64,000 bases of DNA from Amycolatopsis mongoliensis (GTDB taxonomy: Bacteria > Actinomycetota > Actinomycetes > Mycobacteriales > Pseudonocardiaceae), in assembly GCF_030285665.1 (NCBI RefSeq), contig NZ_CP127295.1:3162001-3226000 (forward strand), written 5' to 3'. Within the stretch, counting starts at the first letter, position 1. Every line of letters starts with the position of its first letter. A program made the position numbers and the translations under genes. The notes below the pieces were generated by a model. That model saw nothing but the letters and a program-made list of their open reading frames with translations, made no database searches and was not told the DNA's origin. Positions 8,835-16,797 of this stretch are shown here, piece by piece.

Positions 8835-10223
8835 GTGAAACTGGGCAGCGTGATCGCCGCGACCGGCGTCCGGATGCGGACCACCGCGGTGGCCGTCTTC
8901 GCGCTCGCGCTGGCCATCGCGGCCGCGCTCGCCGTGGTCGTGGTCCTCCTCGAAGAGTCGCTCGACCGCAGCGTCACCGAGAGTGCCCGCAGCACCGGCC
9001 GCCAGGTCGCCATCCAGCTCGTCCGCGAAGGCGCCCGCGACCTCAGCGCATCCGACGTCGCGAGCACCGGCGACACCGAGGCCGTCACCCAGGTGCTCAA
9101 CGCGCGCGGCGTGCCGATCGCGAGCGACCCGGCGATCGTCGGGCACCCGCCACTGACCACCGCCCGTCCCGCCGTCGGGCACGAGACCATCGAGACCCTC
9201 CCGCTCGGGCTCAACGGCGACAGCGACGACTACCGCGTCGTGTCGCAGCAGGTCAACGGGCCGGGCGGGCCGTACACGGTGGTTTCCGCGCGGTCGCTGG
9301 AGCCGGTGACCGAGGCGTCGACGCGGCTGACGCTGCTGCTCGGGCTGATCTCGATCCCGCTGCTGGCGATCGCCGGGCTCGCGGTCTACCGCGCGGTCGG
9401 CTCGGCGCTGCGGCCGGTCGAGCGGATGCGCCGGACCGTCGCCGAGATCTCGACGCGCGACCTGGCCGCCCGCGTCCCGCTGCCGCCGGGCGGCGACGAG
9501 GTGCACCGGCTGGCCGTGACGCTCAACGAGATGCTCGGGCGGCTCGCGTCGGCGCAGGCGGCACAACGCCGGTTCGTCGCGGACGCCAGCCACGAGCTGC
9601 GCTCGCCGCTGTCCACGATCAGCACCGCGCTCGACGTCTCCGGGCGGCACCCGGAGAGCACCGAGGACCTGGTGCCGGTGATCGCCCGGGAGACCGCGCG
9701 GCTGCGCGAGCTCGTCGACGACCTGCTCATGCTGGCCCGCACCGACGACACGACCGACCGGCCGGCGCGCACCGAGGTCGACCTCGACGACATCGTCCGA
9801 GCCGAGGCCGAGCGGGTCCGCGGCGAGTGCGCGCTGGAGGTCGAGGTCCGGGCCGGGCCGGCGAAGGTGCGCGGCAGCGAGGCCCAGCTGCGGCGGGCGG
9901 TGCGGAACCTGGTCGACAACGCCCGCGGGCACGCGCGCTCGCACATCCGCGTCGCCAGCTCGGTACGCGGCGACCTCGCCGTCGTCGAGGTGAGCGACGA
10001 CGGCCCCGGCGTCGCGGAAGCCGACCGCGACCGGATCTTCGAACGGTTCGTCCGGCTCGACGCGTCGCGGCAGCGCGAACACGGCGGCACCGGGCTGGGA
10101 CTGCCGATCGTCGCGGGTATCGCGGCGCGCCACGGTGGAAGCGCACGCTACGCCGCGTCGGACGAGCCGGGCGCGCGGTTCGTGCTCGAGCTGCCGGTGC
10201 TCGAACTGCCGGAGGAGGAATAG
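8835..10223 (+). CDS. Sensor histidine kinase
   Basis: 462 residues from the GTG at 8835. Domains in order: an N-terminal transmembrane helix (about residues 17-40), an extracytoplasmic sensor region, a second helix (about 165-188), HAMP, a HisKA dimerisation domain with His253 in DASHELRSPL, and an HATPase domain (N, G1 and GTGLGLPIV boxes). An ATG at 8802 overlapping the gatD stop is an alternative start. TACGCT at 8823-8828 sits 7 bases before the GTG, as in a leaderless actinobacterial promoter (inference). The response regulator gene overlaps its stop codon. Confidence 0.88.
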   Translation: MKLGSVIAATGVRMRTTAVAVFALALAIAAALAVVVVLLEESLDRSVTESARSTGRQVAIQLVREGARDLSASDVASTGDTEAVTQVLNARGVPIASDPAIVGHPPLTTARPAVGHETIETLPLGLNGDSDDYRVVSQQVNGPGGPYTVVSARSLEPVTEASTRLTLLLGLISIPLLAIAGLAVYRAVGSALRPVERMRRTVAEISTRDLAARVPLPPGGDEVHRLAVTLNEMLGRLASAQAAQRRFVADASHELRSPLSTISTALDVSGRHPESTEDLVPVIARETARLRELVDDLLMLARTDDTTDRPARTEVDLDDIVRAEAERVRGECALEVEVRAGPAKVRGSEAQLRRAVRNLVDNARGHARSHIRVASSVRGDLAVVEVSDDGPGVAEADRDRIFERFVRLDASRQREHGGTGLGLPIVAGIAARHGGSARYAASDEPGARFVLELPVLELPEEE

Positions 10224-10903
10224 TGCGCCTGCTGATCGTGGAGGACGAGCGCGAGTTCGCGGAGACGCTGCGGCGCGGCCTGGTCGCCGAGGGCTTCACC
10301 GTCGACGTCGCGCACACCGGTCGGGAAGGCCTCTGGCGGGCGACCGAGCAGGAGTACGACGTCGTCGTGCTCGACATCATGCTGCCCGAGCTGTCCGGCT
10401 ACGAGGTGCTCAAACGCCTGCGGGCGGCGGAGAACTGGACGCCGGTGCTGATGCTCACCGCGAAGGACGGCGAGTACGACGAGGCGGACGCGTTCGACCT
10501 CGGCGCCGACGACTACCTGTCGAAGCCGTTCTCCTTCGTCGTCCTCATCGCCCGGCTGCGCGCGCTGCTGCGCCGCGGCGCGCCGGCCCGCCCCGCCGTG
10601 CTGGAGGCGGGCGACCTGCGCCTCGACCCGTCCGCCCGGACCGTCCACAGAGGACAGCAGCGGATCGAGCTGACCGCGCGGGAGTTCGGGTTGCTGGAGT
10701 TCCTGCTGCGCCGGGCGGGCACCGCGCTGACGAAGAACGAGATCCTGAGCCACGTCTGGGACGCGCACTACGACGGCGACGAGAACGTCGTCGAGGTCTA
10801 CATCGGCTACCTCCGGCGCAAGATCGACGTGCCGTTCGGCACCCGCACCATCGAGACGGTCCGGGGTGTCGGCTACCGGCTGGTGGACGTTACCCGATCG
10901 TAA
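10223..10903 (+). CDS. OmpR-family response regulator
   Basis: 226 residues. Receiver domain with the acidic pocket (ED near residues 7-8), phospho-acceptor Asp51, Thr79 and Lys101 all present. A C-terminal winged helix follows (LTAREFGLLEFLLRRAG; VRGVGYRLV). The GTG start shares its first base with the kinase stop codon (TAGTG), so the pair is translationally coupled. The target genes are not evident from the window. The gas vesicle operon begins 185 bases downstream on the same strand, but nothing in the sequence proves control. Confidence 0.9.
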   Translation: MRLLIVEDEREFAETLRRGLVAEGFTVDVAHTGREGLWRATEQEYDVVVLDIMLPELSGYEVLKRLRAAENWTPVLMLTAKDGEYDEADAFDLGADDYLSKPFSFVVLIARLRALLRRGAPARPAVLEAGDLRLDPSARTVHRGQQRIELTAREFGLLEFLLRRAGTALTKNEILSHVWDAHYDGDENVVEVYIGYLRRKIDVPFGTRTIETVRGVGYRLVDVTRS

Positions 10904-11016
10904 CCTTCCGGGCGGAATCGGGAAATTGGTTCCGGTGGGCGCCGCGGTGTTGCGCCGTTTGCTCCCGCTGGTTGCCGCAGTGAGCCCATTCGTTCCCGCG
11001 AACCGGTGAAAAATGC

Positions 11017-11028
11017 CGTTGCGCAACG
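11017..11028. promoter_or_regulatory. 12-base palindrome upstream of gvpO
   Basis: CGTTGCGCAACG is a perfect palindrome about 60 bases upstream of gvpO, followed by a possible -10 box TACGGT at 11055-11060. Candidate operator for the gas vesicle operon; the binding protein is unknown. Confidence 0.4.
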
Positions 11029-11088
11029 CATCTGCGGGCTGTTGTGCGCGTTGCTACGGTGGGGCACCCATCCGCGACGAGGAAAGCG

Positions 11089-11418
11089 ATGACGGAATCG
11101 CCGCAGCCGTTCCTTGCCCCCAGTAACAATGTTCAAGAGACCCCTGAGAAGTCCGTTTCCCGGCTTCGCGCCGCCGATGCCATTCGGGAAGCGACCACCC
11201 AGTTCGGCGTGGTCACGGGGCTGGCCCCGCACGCCGTGACCGGGCTCCGGACCCGCGCCGAGGGCGGCTGGTCCGTGCTCGTCGACGTCGTCGAGCTGGC
11301 CCGGATCCCGGACTCCACCAGCGTGATGGCCACCTACCGGGTGGACCTCGACGCCTCCGGCGAGCTCACCGCGTGCGAGCGGCTGCGGCGGTTCACCCGA
11401 GGTGCCACCGATTCCTGA
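11089..11418 (+). CDS. gvpO: Gas vesicle protein GvpO
   Basis: A 109-residue protein matching the GvpO pattern: a disordered N-terminal third, then AADAIREATTQFGVVTG and a compact beta-rich part (GWSVLVDVVELARIPDS; MATYRVDLDASGEL; a final YxRxRR-like EACERLRRF segment). GvpO is an accessory protein required for vesicle formation in actinomycetes and haloarchaea. The start is ATG 11089 with GAGGAAAG upstream; the GTG at 11044 would give an atypical leader. It is the first gene of the operon; the next starts 9 bases downstream. Confidence 0.8.
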   Translation: MTESPQPFLAPSNNVQETPEKSVSRLRAADAIREATTQFGVVTGLAPHAVTGLRTRAEGGWSVLVDVVELARIPDSTSVMATYRVDLDASGELTACERLRRFTRGATDS

Positions 11419-11426
11419 AAGGGAGA

Positions 11427-11729
11427 GTGACACGATTGGCCGCTTCGTCCGATTCATTGGCGGACATTCTGGAACGCGTGCTCGACAAGGGTGTCGTGAT
11501 AGCCGGTGACATCGGCGTCAGCGTCGTCGACGTCGAATTGCTGACGCTGCGGATCCGGCTGTTCATCGCCTCCGCGCAGACCGCCCGGGAAATGGGCATG
11601 GACTGGTGGACGAACGACCCGTTCTTCTCGCCGAACGCGGTGCGCGAAGAGCTGGGAGAAACCGACCTGGCGGCCCGCGTCGCCGCACTCGAGGCCCGGG
11701 TTCCGGGCAGGAGGGACGCACTGCGGTGA
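11427..11729 (+). CDS. gvpJ: Gas vesicle protein, GvpA/GvpJ family
   Basis: 100 residues. The N-terminal 60 hold the GvpA fold: SLADILERVLDKGVVIAGDI, then VSVVDVELLTLRIRLFIAS. A family-typical tail follows (GMDWWTNDPF) with a C-terminal helix. The glycine/aspartate replacement of the usual WVRVSLVGIEL strand and the tail point to the minor GvpJ-type protein rather than the main shell protein. The GTG at 11427 is close to its AAGGGA site; a TTG at 11436 is also possible. The stop overlaps the next start. Confidence 0.75.
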   Translation: MTRLAASSDSLADILERVLDKGVVIAGDIGVSVVDVELLTLRIRLFIASAQTAREMGMDWWTNDPFFSPNAVREELGETDLAARVAALEARVPGRRDALR

Positions 11730-12457
11730 GCAACCGCGATTGGCTCTGCGCCTACGCGATCACCCGCAACCGGGACGGGCTGGACCTCGGCCCGGCACCC
11801 CGGCTCGTCGGCTACCGCGACCTGGGCGTCGTCGTGTCCGAAGTGACCCCGGCGCGCTTCGACCGGATCGACACGCTCGACCCGGTGGACGGCGCCCTCG
11901 CCGAGCTGGCGCGCGAACACGACGCCGTCGTGCGCGCGGTCTTCCGGCACGAACCGGTGCTGCCGCTGCGGTTCGGCACGGTCCTCGACGGCGAAGCTTC
12001 GGTGAAACGGCTCCTGGAGATCGCCTACGACCAGGCCCGGAACTGCCTCGACGAGGTCGAAGGCCACCGCGAGTGGGGGGTCCGGGTGCGGCACGTCGAG
12101 CCCGCCGCGACCAGCCGCCCGGACACCGCGGGCCTGTCGGGCACGCAGTACCTCGTCCGCCGCCGGGAACGGCTGAAGGCGATCCAGCGCGGCCGCGAAA
12201 ACGTCGGCGACGTGGCCACGCGGCTCGACGAGGCGCTGAGCCGGCACGCCGCCGACCACCTCGGGCGCACCCGTCCGCACGGCGTGCTGGTCAACACGGC
12301 GTACCTCGTCGCGAAGAGCCGGGAGGCGGCGTTCCACGCGGAGCTCGAGTGGTTCGCCCGCGAGCTGCGCCAGGCCGGGGCGACGGTCGAGACCACCGGC
12401 CCGTGGCCGCCGTACTCCTTCACCGACGTCGAGCTGGGCGTGACGGCGGATGGCTGA
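11726..12457 (+). CDS. gvpF: Gas vesicle protein GvpF/GvpL family
   Basis: A 243-residue protein of the two-domain GvpF/L family: an N-terminal ferredoxin-like domain (LCAYAITRN; FRHEPVLPLRFGTVL) and a C-terminal domain ending in the hallmark GPWPPYSF. GvpF-type proteins accompany GvpA during assembly. The GTG start overlaps the previous stop (GTGA), and its own end overlaps the start of the next small gene, indicating one translationally coupled operon. Confidence 0.87.
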   Translation: MSNRDWLCAYAITRNRDGLDLGPAPRLVGYRDLGVVVSEVTPARFDRIDTLDPVDGALAELAREHDAVVRAVFRHEPVLPLRFGTVLDGEASVKRLLEIAYDQARNCLDEVEGHREWGVRVRHVEPAATSRPDTAGLSGTQYLVRRRERLKAIQRGRENVGDVATRLDEALSRHAADHLGRTRPHGVLVNTAYLVAKSREAAFHAELEWFARELRQAGATVETTGPWPPYSFTDVELGVTADG

Positions 12458-12608
12458 CGCCGCCGAGGCCGTCGCGGACCTGCTCGACCGGGTCGTGCAC
12501 CGCGGCGCGGTCGTCACCGGCGACGTCATCATCTCGCTCGCCGGCATCGACCTGGTGCGGCTCGACCTGCGGCTGCTGCTGCTCGGCATCGAGGAGGCCC
12601 CGGGATGA
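12450..12608 (+). CDS. Small gas vesicle protein of the GvpA family (GvpS/M-like)
   Basis: Only 52 residues, easily missed. It keeps the core GvpA helix-strand-strand-helix pattern: VADLLDRVVHRGAVVTGDV, then IISLAGIDLVRLDLRLLLLG. There is no C-terminal tail. The length and position between gvpF and gvpK match the short GvpS/GvpM-type paralogues of actinomycete clusters. The start codon overlaps the gvpF end by 8 bases and the stop overlaps the gvpK start, so expression is probably coupled. The exact Gvp letter is uncertain. Confidence 0.75.
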   Translation: MADAAEAVADLLDRVVHRGAVVTGDVIISLAGIDLVRLDLRLLLLGIEEAPG

Positions 12609-12826
12609 GCGAGCCCGTCCGGATCCCCGCCGACGCCGGCCGCGGGCTCGGCCACCTGGTGGTGACCGTGCTCGACATCCTCCGCGAAGTGCTCGAACGC
12701 CAGGCCCTCCGGCGGCTCGACGCCGGAACTCTCACCGAAACCCAGGTCGAAGACCTCGGCCAAGCCCTGATCGCGCTGGAGCTCCGGTTCGCCGAGATCC
12801 GCGCGGCCCTCGACGAAAGGCTCTAG
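12605..12826 (+). CDS. gvpK: Gas vesicle protein GvpK
   Basis: A 73-residue helical protein with the GvpK signature: GLGHLVVTVLDILREVLERQ, then ALRRLDAGTLTETQVEDLG and a final amphipathic helix. Family members are typically a little longer, and this one is close to the minimal core. GvpK is required for vesicle maturation. The ATG at 12605 overlaps the preceding stop (ATGA); the next gene starts immediately after the stop codon. Confidence 0.85.
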   Translation: MSEPVRIPADAGRGLGHLVVTVLDILREVLERQALRRLDAGTLTETQVEDLGQALIALELRFAEIRAALDERL

Positions 12827-13144
12827 GTGACCAGACCCGGACAGACCGGCGGCGGCCTCGCCGACACGCTCGACATCCTGCTCGACAAGGGACTCGTGAT
12901 CGACGCTTCGGTGCGGGTGTCGGTGATCGGGATCGAGCTGCTGGCGATCGAGGCCCGGATCGTGATCGCCAGCGTCGACACCTACATCCGCTACCTCGAA
13001 GCGATGCAGCGGCTGCAGAACACGCCCGTGCCCGGGCAGATCTCGCAGGGGCTCGGGCAGACGACCGGGCTGATCCCGCCCTCACCGCCGACGCCCGCGG
13101 TGGCGGTGCCGGTCGAGCCGGCCGTCCCGGTCGACCAGCCGTGA
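12827..13144 (+). CDS. gvpA: Gas vesicle structural protein GvpA
   Basis: 105 residues. The first 62 carry the shell-protein core: LADTLDILLDKGLVIDASV, RVSVIGIELLAIEARIVIA, then SVDTYIRYLEAM. This is the best match in the window to the major rib protein. The C-terminal 40 residues are proline/valine-rich and disordered-looking (TPAVAVPVEPAVPV), longer than in classical GvpA, as often seen in actinomycetes. The GTG start follows the gvpK stop directly; the stop overlaps the next GTG. Confidence 0.87.
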   Translation: MTRPGQTGGGLADTLDILLDKGLVIDASVRVSVIGIELLAIEARIVIASVDTYIRYLEAMQRLQNTPVPGQISQGLGQTTGLIPPSPPTPAVAVPVEPAVPVDQP

Positions 13145-13701
13145 CGCTGCAGCTCTACGGCGTCGTGCGCGCCGGGCACCCGCGAGCGCCGTGGACGGTG
13201 TGCTGGGAGGACCTGGCGATGGTCGTCGGCGAACCCGAGCCGGACCCGGCGCTGCACCTGGCGGTGGTGTCCGCGCTCGTCGAGGGCGGTCCGGTGCTGC
13301 CGGTCCGGTTCGGCACCGTGGCCGACGACGAGGAGGCCGTCCGCGCGGACGTGCTGGCCCCCGCGGCCGACGCCTACCGCGCCGACCTCGACCGGCTCGA
13401 CGGCCTGGCCGAGGTGCACGTCTGCCTGCGGTTCACCGAGCCCGGCTCGGCGTGGCGGTCGGCCCGGTCCGACGTGCTGCTCTCCGAGGTCGCCGAGCGG
13501 GCCCGCGACTCGGTGGCACTGCCGGCCGGCGAGTCCGCCGACGAGCGCTGGGCGTTCCTGGTCGGGATGGGCGACCTGCTGGTCGTCCGGGACGCGGTCG
13601 CCGGGCTCGCCCGCGGCGAGGGCGTCCACGCCGACTGGATCGGGCCGCTGCCCGCGTACAGCTTCCTGGAGCGGCGGACGTGCGCGCGGTGGAGCTGGTG
13701 A
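13141..13701 (+). CDS. gvpL: Gas vesicle protein GvpL/GvpF family (short form)
   Basis: A 186-residue second GvpF/L-type protein. It keeps LQLYGVVRAG at the start, GGPVLPVRFGTVADDEEAV in the middle and the C-terminal IGPLPAYSFLE hallmark. It is about 55 residues shorter than the first copy, mainly in the linker. The true start is the GTG at 13141, which overlaps the gvpA stop; in-frame sequence upstream is an open shadow over the other gvp genes and not part of the protein. Confidence 0.85.
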   Translation: MTLQLYGVVRAGHPRAPWTVCWEDLAMVVGEPEPDPALHLAVVSALVEGGPVLPVRFGTVADDEEAVRADVLAPAADAYRADLDRLDGLAEVHVCLRFTEPGSAWRSARSDVLLSEVAERARDSVALPAGESADERWAFLVGMGDLLVVRDAVAGLARGEGVHADWIGPLPAYSFLERRTCARWSW

Positions 13702-14303
13702 GCGAGGGCGGAACAGTCGCTGAACACTCTTTTCGACGCTGGCCGCCGTGGCTCGCGGTCGGCGATCCTGGCGGCGTGGCCACCAGTGAAGTCGCGGCGC
13801 TCCCGCGCGCGTTCGGCGGGCCCGGCGCCGGCCCGGGCCAGTTCCGCGCGCCGTCCGGGATCGCCGTCGACGGGCGCGGACGCGTGTGGGTGGCCGACAC
13901 CGGCAACGACCGCGTGCAGGCGTTCACGCGCGACGGCGCGCTCGTGCGCGTGCTGGCCGGGCGGCTCAAGGCGCCGGAAGGCCTCGCGGTCGACGCGGCG
14001 GGCAACGTCTACGTCGCCGACACCGGCAACCGCCGCGTGGTGCAGTTCTCGTGGTGGGGCGGGTTCGTGCGCGAGTTCGGCGGCCTGGTCCGGCCGCGCG
14101 CGGTCGCGCTGGACCGGGACCGGCGGCTGCTGGTCGACGACACCGGACGCGTCGCGCGCTTCGACACCCGCACCGGCGCGGCGCTGGCCGACACGACCGA
14201 GCCGATCAGCTCACCGCGGGACGTCGCCGACGACGGCGTGGGCGGTGTCTGGGTGGCCGAGACCGGCAACCACCGCATCGTCCACTTCGGAGCTTCCGGC
14301 TAG
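13698..14303 (+). CDS. NHL-repeat beta-propeller protein
   Basis: A 201-residue protein with about three to four NHL repeats; the repeated segment is DxxGxVYVADTGNxRVxxF (VWVADTGNDRVQAF, VYVADTGNRRVVQF, VWVAETGNHRIVHF). No signal peptide or membrane segment is visible. NHL propellers usually bind proteins or ligands. The GTG start at 13698 overlaps the gvpL stop in the same GTGA manner used throughout the operon, so it appears to be a true operon member. It is not a standard gas vesicle gene. Earlier in-frame GTGs at 13680 and 13689 are possible. Confidence 0.75.
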   Translation: MSEGGTVAEHSFRRWPPWLAVGDPGGVATSEVAALPRAFGGPGAGPGQFRAPSGIAVDGRGRVWVADTGNDRVQAFTRDGALVRVLAGRLKAPEGLAVDAAGNVYVADTGNRRVVQFSWWGGFVREFGGLVRPRAVALDRDRRLLVDDTGRVARFDTRTGAALADTTEPISSPRDVADDGVGGVWVAETGNHRIVHFGASG

Positions 14304-14701
14304 TTCTTCGTGATCGCGGCCGTCGCGCGGACGACGGCGGTGCAGCGGTTCTCCACGTATCCGAGCCCGCCTTCTTCGGCGATGCGGCGTGCTTCGGCGG
14401 AGACGATGCCCTGCTGCAGCCACAGCGCCTTCGCGCCGATCTCGACGGCGTCGCGGGCGATGGCGGGCGCCTCGGGCGAGGGCCGGAAGACGTCGACGAG
14501 GTCGACCGGCTCCGGGATGTCCTTCAGCGACCGATAGACCTTCTCGCCGAGCAGCTCGGTCGCGCTCGGGTGCACCGGGATGATCCGGAAGCCGTGGGCC
14601 TGCAGCACCGCGGCGACACCGTGGGCGGCCTTGGCCGGGTCGCGGCTCAGGCCGACGACCGCGATGGTCTTCGCGTCCGCCAGGATCTCTTCTGCCTTCA
14701 T
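14300..14701 (-). CDS. CoA-binding domain protein (YccU-like)
   Basis: 133 residues with a Rossmann-type CoA_binding fold: TIAVVGLSRDPAKAAHGVA forms the nucleotide loop, then a second strand IIPVHPSATELLGEKVY with the typical SLKDIPEPVDLVDVFR, and KALWLQQGIVS. The family binds CoA or similar ligands and has no proven enzymatic role. It overlaps the convergent NHL gene at the stop codons. The upstream gene on the same strand is 23 bases away. Confidence 0.88.
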   Translation of the reverse strand: MKAEEILADAKTIAVVGLSRDPAKAAHGVAAVLQAHGFRIIPVHPSATELLGEKVYRSLKDIPEPVDLVDVFRPSPEAPAIARDAVEIGAKALWLQQGIVSAEARRIAEEGGLGYVENRCTAVVRATAAITKN

Positions 14702-14724
14702 GCCGGTGGAACGCCCGGCGCGGC

Positions 14725-15297
14725 TCAAAGCTTCCAGAGGCGCAGGCCGCGCACGCGGTAGACGGGCCAGATTACGTGCCACGGCTTGCGGCGGGCGAAG
14801 GTCGCGGCACAGGTGAGGATGTTGCGGGCGGACGTCGTCGTCACCTCGTGGCGGTCGGGCCAGACCTCGCCCTTGGCCCCGACGGCGATGCGGAAAACCG
14901 TCAGCAGGCCGCGGCCCTGGAGGTCGTACTTCGCGCCGGTGTCGCCGGAGCCGGGGGCGAGCTCCGCGACTTCGGCGCCGAACGCGCGGGCCGCCTGCGG
15001 CGCCACCTCCGCGGGAACCACGCCGACACTGCGCAGGATCGCCTTGCCGTGCAGGCGCCGCGCGTACCGGAACAGCAGCGACCGTTCCCACCACGGGAGC
15101 AGCCGGTGGTGGGCCAGCAGTGCGGCGCACTCGCCGTGCCCGATCGCGAAGATGCTCGTCAGCTCGTCGTACGCGCCGTTCGTCGCCGGCTCGTTGAGGT
15201 GCAGGCGGACCTCGAACCGGGTGCGCGCGGTGAGTTCGTCGAGCTGCTCGCGGCGGTCGAGCCGCGCCTTCGCGCGGGAGAGGGACCAGTCGGACAT
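14725..15297 (-). CDS. Hypothetical protein
   Basis: 190 residues that I do not recognise. It is rich in alanine, arginine and tryptophan (TFARRKPWHVIWPVYRVRG near the C-terminus), has no signal peptide and no clear membrane segment. A long charged helix opens the protein (SLSRAKARLDRREQLDELTA). Codon use and composition look native. It probably shares a transcript with the CoA-binding gene downstream. The start is ATG 15297; longer in-frame extensions reach into the VOC gene and are rejected. Confidence 0.6.
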   Translation of the reverse strand: MSDWSLSRAKARLDRREQLDELTARTRFEVRLHLNEPATNGAYDELTSIFAIGHGECAALLAHHRLLPWWERSLLFRYARRLHGKAILRSVGVVPAEVAPQAARAFGAEVAELAPGSGDTGAKYDLQGRGLLTVFRIAVGAKGEVWPDRHEVTTTSARNILTCAATFARRKPWHVIWPVYRVRGLRLWKL

Positions 15298-15353
15298 CGG
15301 ACCTCCAGGCGTCGCGCACAGGGTATGCGGCGCGCGGCGCCCGGCACAGGAGT

Positions 15354-15866
15354 TCAGCCGATCTTCTCGCCGTACATTTCGCCGAGCGGGTCGGAGATCA
15401 GCTCGACGCGGGCACCGTCCGGATCGGACAGGTAGATGGAGGTCTTGCTCTCCAGCAGGTACCGCACGCCGGCCTCGTCGAGCTTGTCCTTGATCGCGCT
15501 CCACCGTTCGGGCGTGACGGAGAGGGCCAGGTGGTGCAGTCCACCGAGGACTTCCGCGTACGGGCCGAGGTCCAGACCGGGCAGGTCGAAGAAGGCAACG
15601 GCGTTGCCGTTGCCGACGTCGAAGAAGAAGTGGCTGGAGCCGGGGTAGTCGCGGTTCTCGATCAGCTCGGTGAGCGGGAAGCCGAGGATGTCCTGGTAGA
15701 ACTCGATGGTCCGCTCGACGTCGCTGGAGATCAGCGCGGTGTGGTGGATGCCGCGCCCGTTCGTCGCCGGTCGCTCGGCGGCCGGGCGCAGGTGGCGCTC
15801 GCGCAGCTCGTCGCGGATCTCGGCGAGCTCGGTGACCTCGGCCTGGGTCGGTGCCATGTCCCTCAC
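15354..15866 (-). CDS. VOC-superfamily protein (glyoxalase/extradiol dioxygenase type)
   Basis: 170 residues. After about 40 residues of charged N-terminal helix, one full vicinal-oxygen-chelate unit is present: IHHTALISSDVERTIEFYQD, HFFFDVG, LHHLALSV and a final DPDGARVELI containing the glutamate ligand. Metal ligands His, His and Glu are all in place, so it is likely an active metalloenzyme; the substrate is unknown. An ATG at 15857 is an alternative start. A MarR/MhqR-type palindrome lies about 40 bases upstream. Confidence 0.82.
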   Translation of the reverse strand: MRDMAPTQAEVTELAEIRDELRERHLRPAAERPATNGRGIHHTALISSDVERTIEFYQDILGFPLTELIENRDYPGSSHFFFDVGNGNAVAFFDLPGLDLGPYAEVLGGLHHLALSVTPERWSAIKDKLDEAGVRYLLESKTSIYLSDPDGARVELISDPLGEMYGEKIG

Positions 15867-15906
15867 GTCCCTTCCTGGTGGTGCCTCGAACGGTACGCCC
15901 GGTTTA

Positions 15907-15920
15907 TCTCGCGCGCAAGA
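15907..15920. promoter_or_regulatory. MhqR-like MarR operator, copy 1
   Basis: TCTCGCGCGCAAGA is an imperfect palindrome between the divergent VOC and hydratase genes. Its sequence matches the reverse complement of the site at 35901-35914 at 13 of 14 positions. MhqR-type MarR proteins bind ATCT-centred palindromes of this kind in front of ring-cleaving dioxygenase genes. Confidence 0.5.
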
Positions 15921-15996
15921 GGTTGCCTGGCGAGAGGTCCACTGGGCGGAACGTCGAGGCTTGTGCGCGGGGTGCGCTCACGGCAGAGTCCCGGGC

Positions 15997-16797
15997 GTGG
16001 ACGTCAGCAAGGTGCAGGAGGCCGCCGCCGTACTGGCGCAGGCCTACGCGACCCGCGAACCGATCGAGCCGCTGATCAAGACCTACCCGGAAGCGGGGGT
16101 CGAGGACGCGTACCGGATCCAGCAGGAGCAAGTGCGGCGCTGGGTCGAGGGCGGTGACGCGGTCCGCGGGCACAAGGTCGGGCTCGCGTCCGCCGCGATG
16201 CAGCGGCAGATGGGCGTCGACCAGCCCGACTACGGGCACCTCACCGGCAGCATGTTCCACCTCGAGCACCAGGCGATCCCCACGTCGGTGTTCCTGCAGC
16301 CGCGGATCGAACCGGAGATCGCCTTCGTGCTCGGCTCGGCGCTGCGCGGCCCCGGCGTCACGGTCGCCGACGCGGTGCGCGCGGTCGACTTCGTGCTGCC
16401 GTCGCTGGAGATCGTCGACTCGCGGATCCAGGACTGGAAGATCTCGCTGTTCGACACGATCGCCGACAACGCGTCGTCCGGCGGTGTGGTGCTGGGCAGC
16501 AGCCCGACGGCGCTGGGTTCCGTGGACCTGCGGCTGGCCGGCTGCGTGCTCTACCAGAACGGTTCGGTGGCCGCGACGGGCGCGGGCGGCGCGGTGCTCG
16601 GCTCGCCGCTGAACTCGCTGGTGTGGCTGGCGAACACGGTGGGACCGCTGGGCGTCACCCTGGAACCCGGGCACGTCGTGCTGCCGGGGTCGATGACCCG
16701 GGCGATCCCGGTGTCGCCGGGCGACACGGTCGTCGCGACCATCGCCGGCCTCGGCAGCGTCACCGCGGTCTTCGCCCCTGCTTCGGAGGAATCATGA
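15997..16797 (+). CDS. 2-keto-4-pentenoate hydratase / 4-oxalocrotonate decarboxylase family protein
   Basis: 266 residues of the fumarylacetoacetate hydrolase-like hydratase family. Motifs are GHKVGLASAAMQRQMGV, PRIEPEIAFVLG (metal-binding glutamates), LEIVDSRIQDW and ADNASSGG. Such enzymes act late in meta-cleavage of catechols, hydrating 2-oxopent-4-enoate or decarboxylating 4-oxalocrotonate; which one cannot be told from sequence. It starts at GTG 15997. It is coupled to a paralogue downstream by an ATGA overlap. Confidence 0.82.
   Translation: MDVSKVQEAAAVLAQAYATREPIEPLIKTYPEAGVEDAYRIQQEQVRRWVEGGDAVRGHKVGLASAAMQRQMGVDQPDYGHLTGSMFHLEHQAIPTSVFLQPRIEPEIAFVLGSALRGPGVTVADAVRAVDFVLPSLEIVDSRIQDWKISLFDTIADNASSGGVVLGSSPTALGSVDLRLAGCVLYQNGSVAATGAGGAVLGSPLNSLVWLANTVGPLGVTLEPGHVVLPGSMTRAIPVSPGDTVVATIAGLGSVTAVFAPASEES

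Noticed and set aside
11740..13701. A single 653-residue reading frame spanning several gvp genes
   Set aside because: Only its last 186 codons (from GTG 13141) give gas vesicle protein sequence; the rest is arginine/proline-rich shadow of real genes in another frame.
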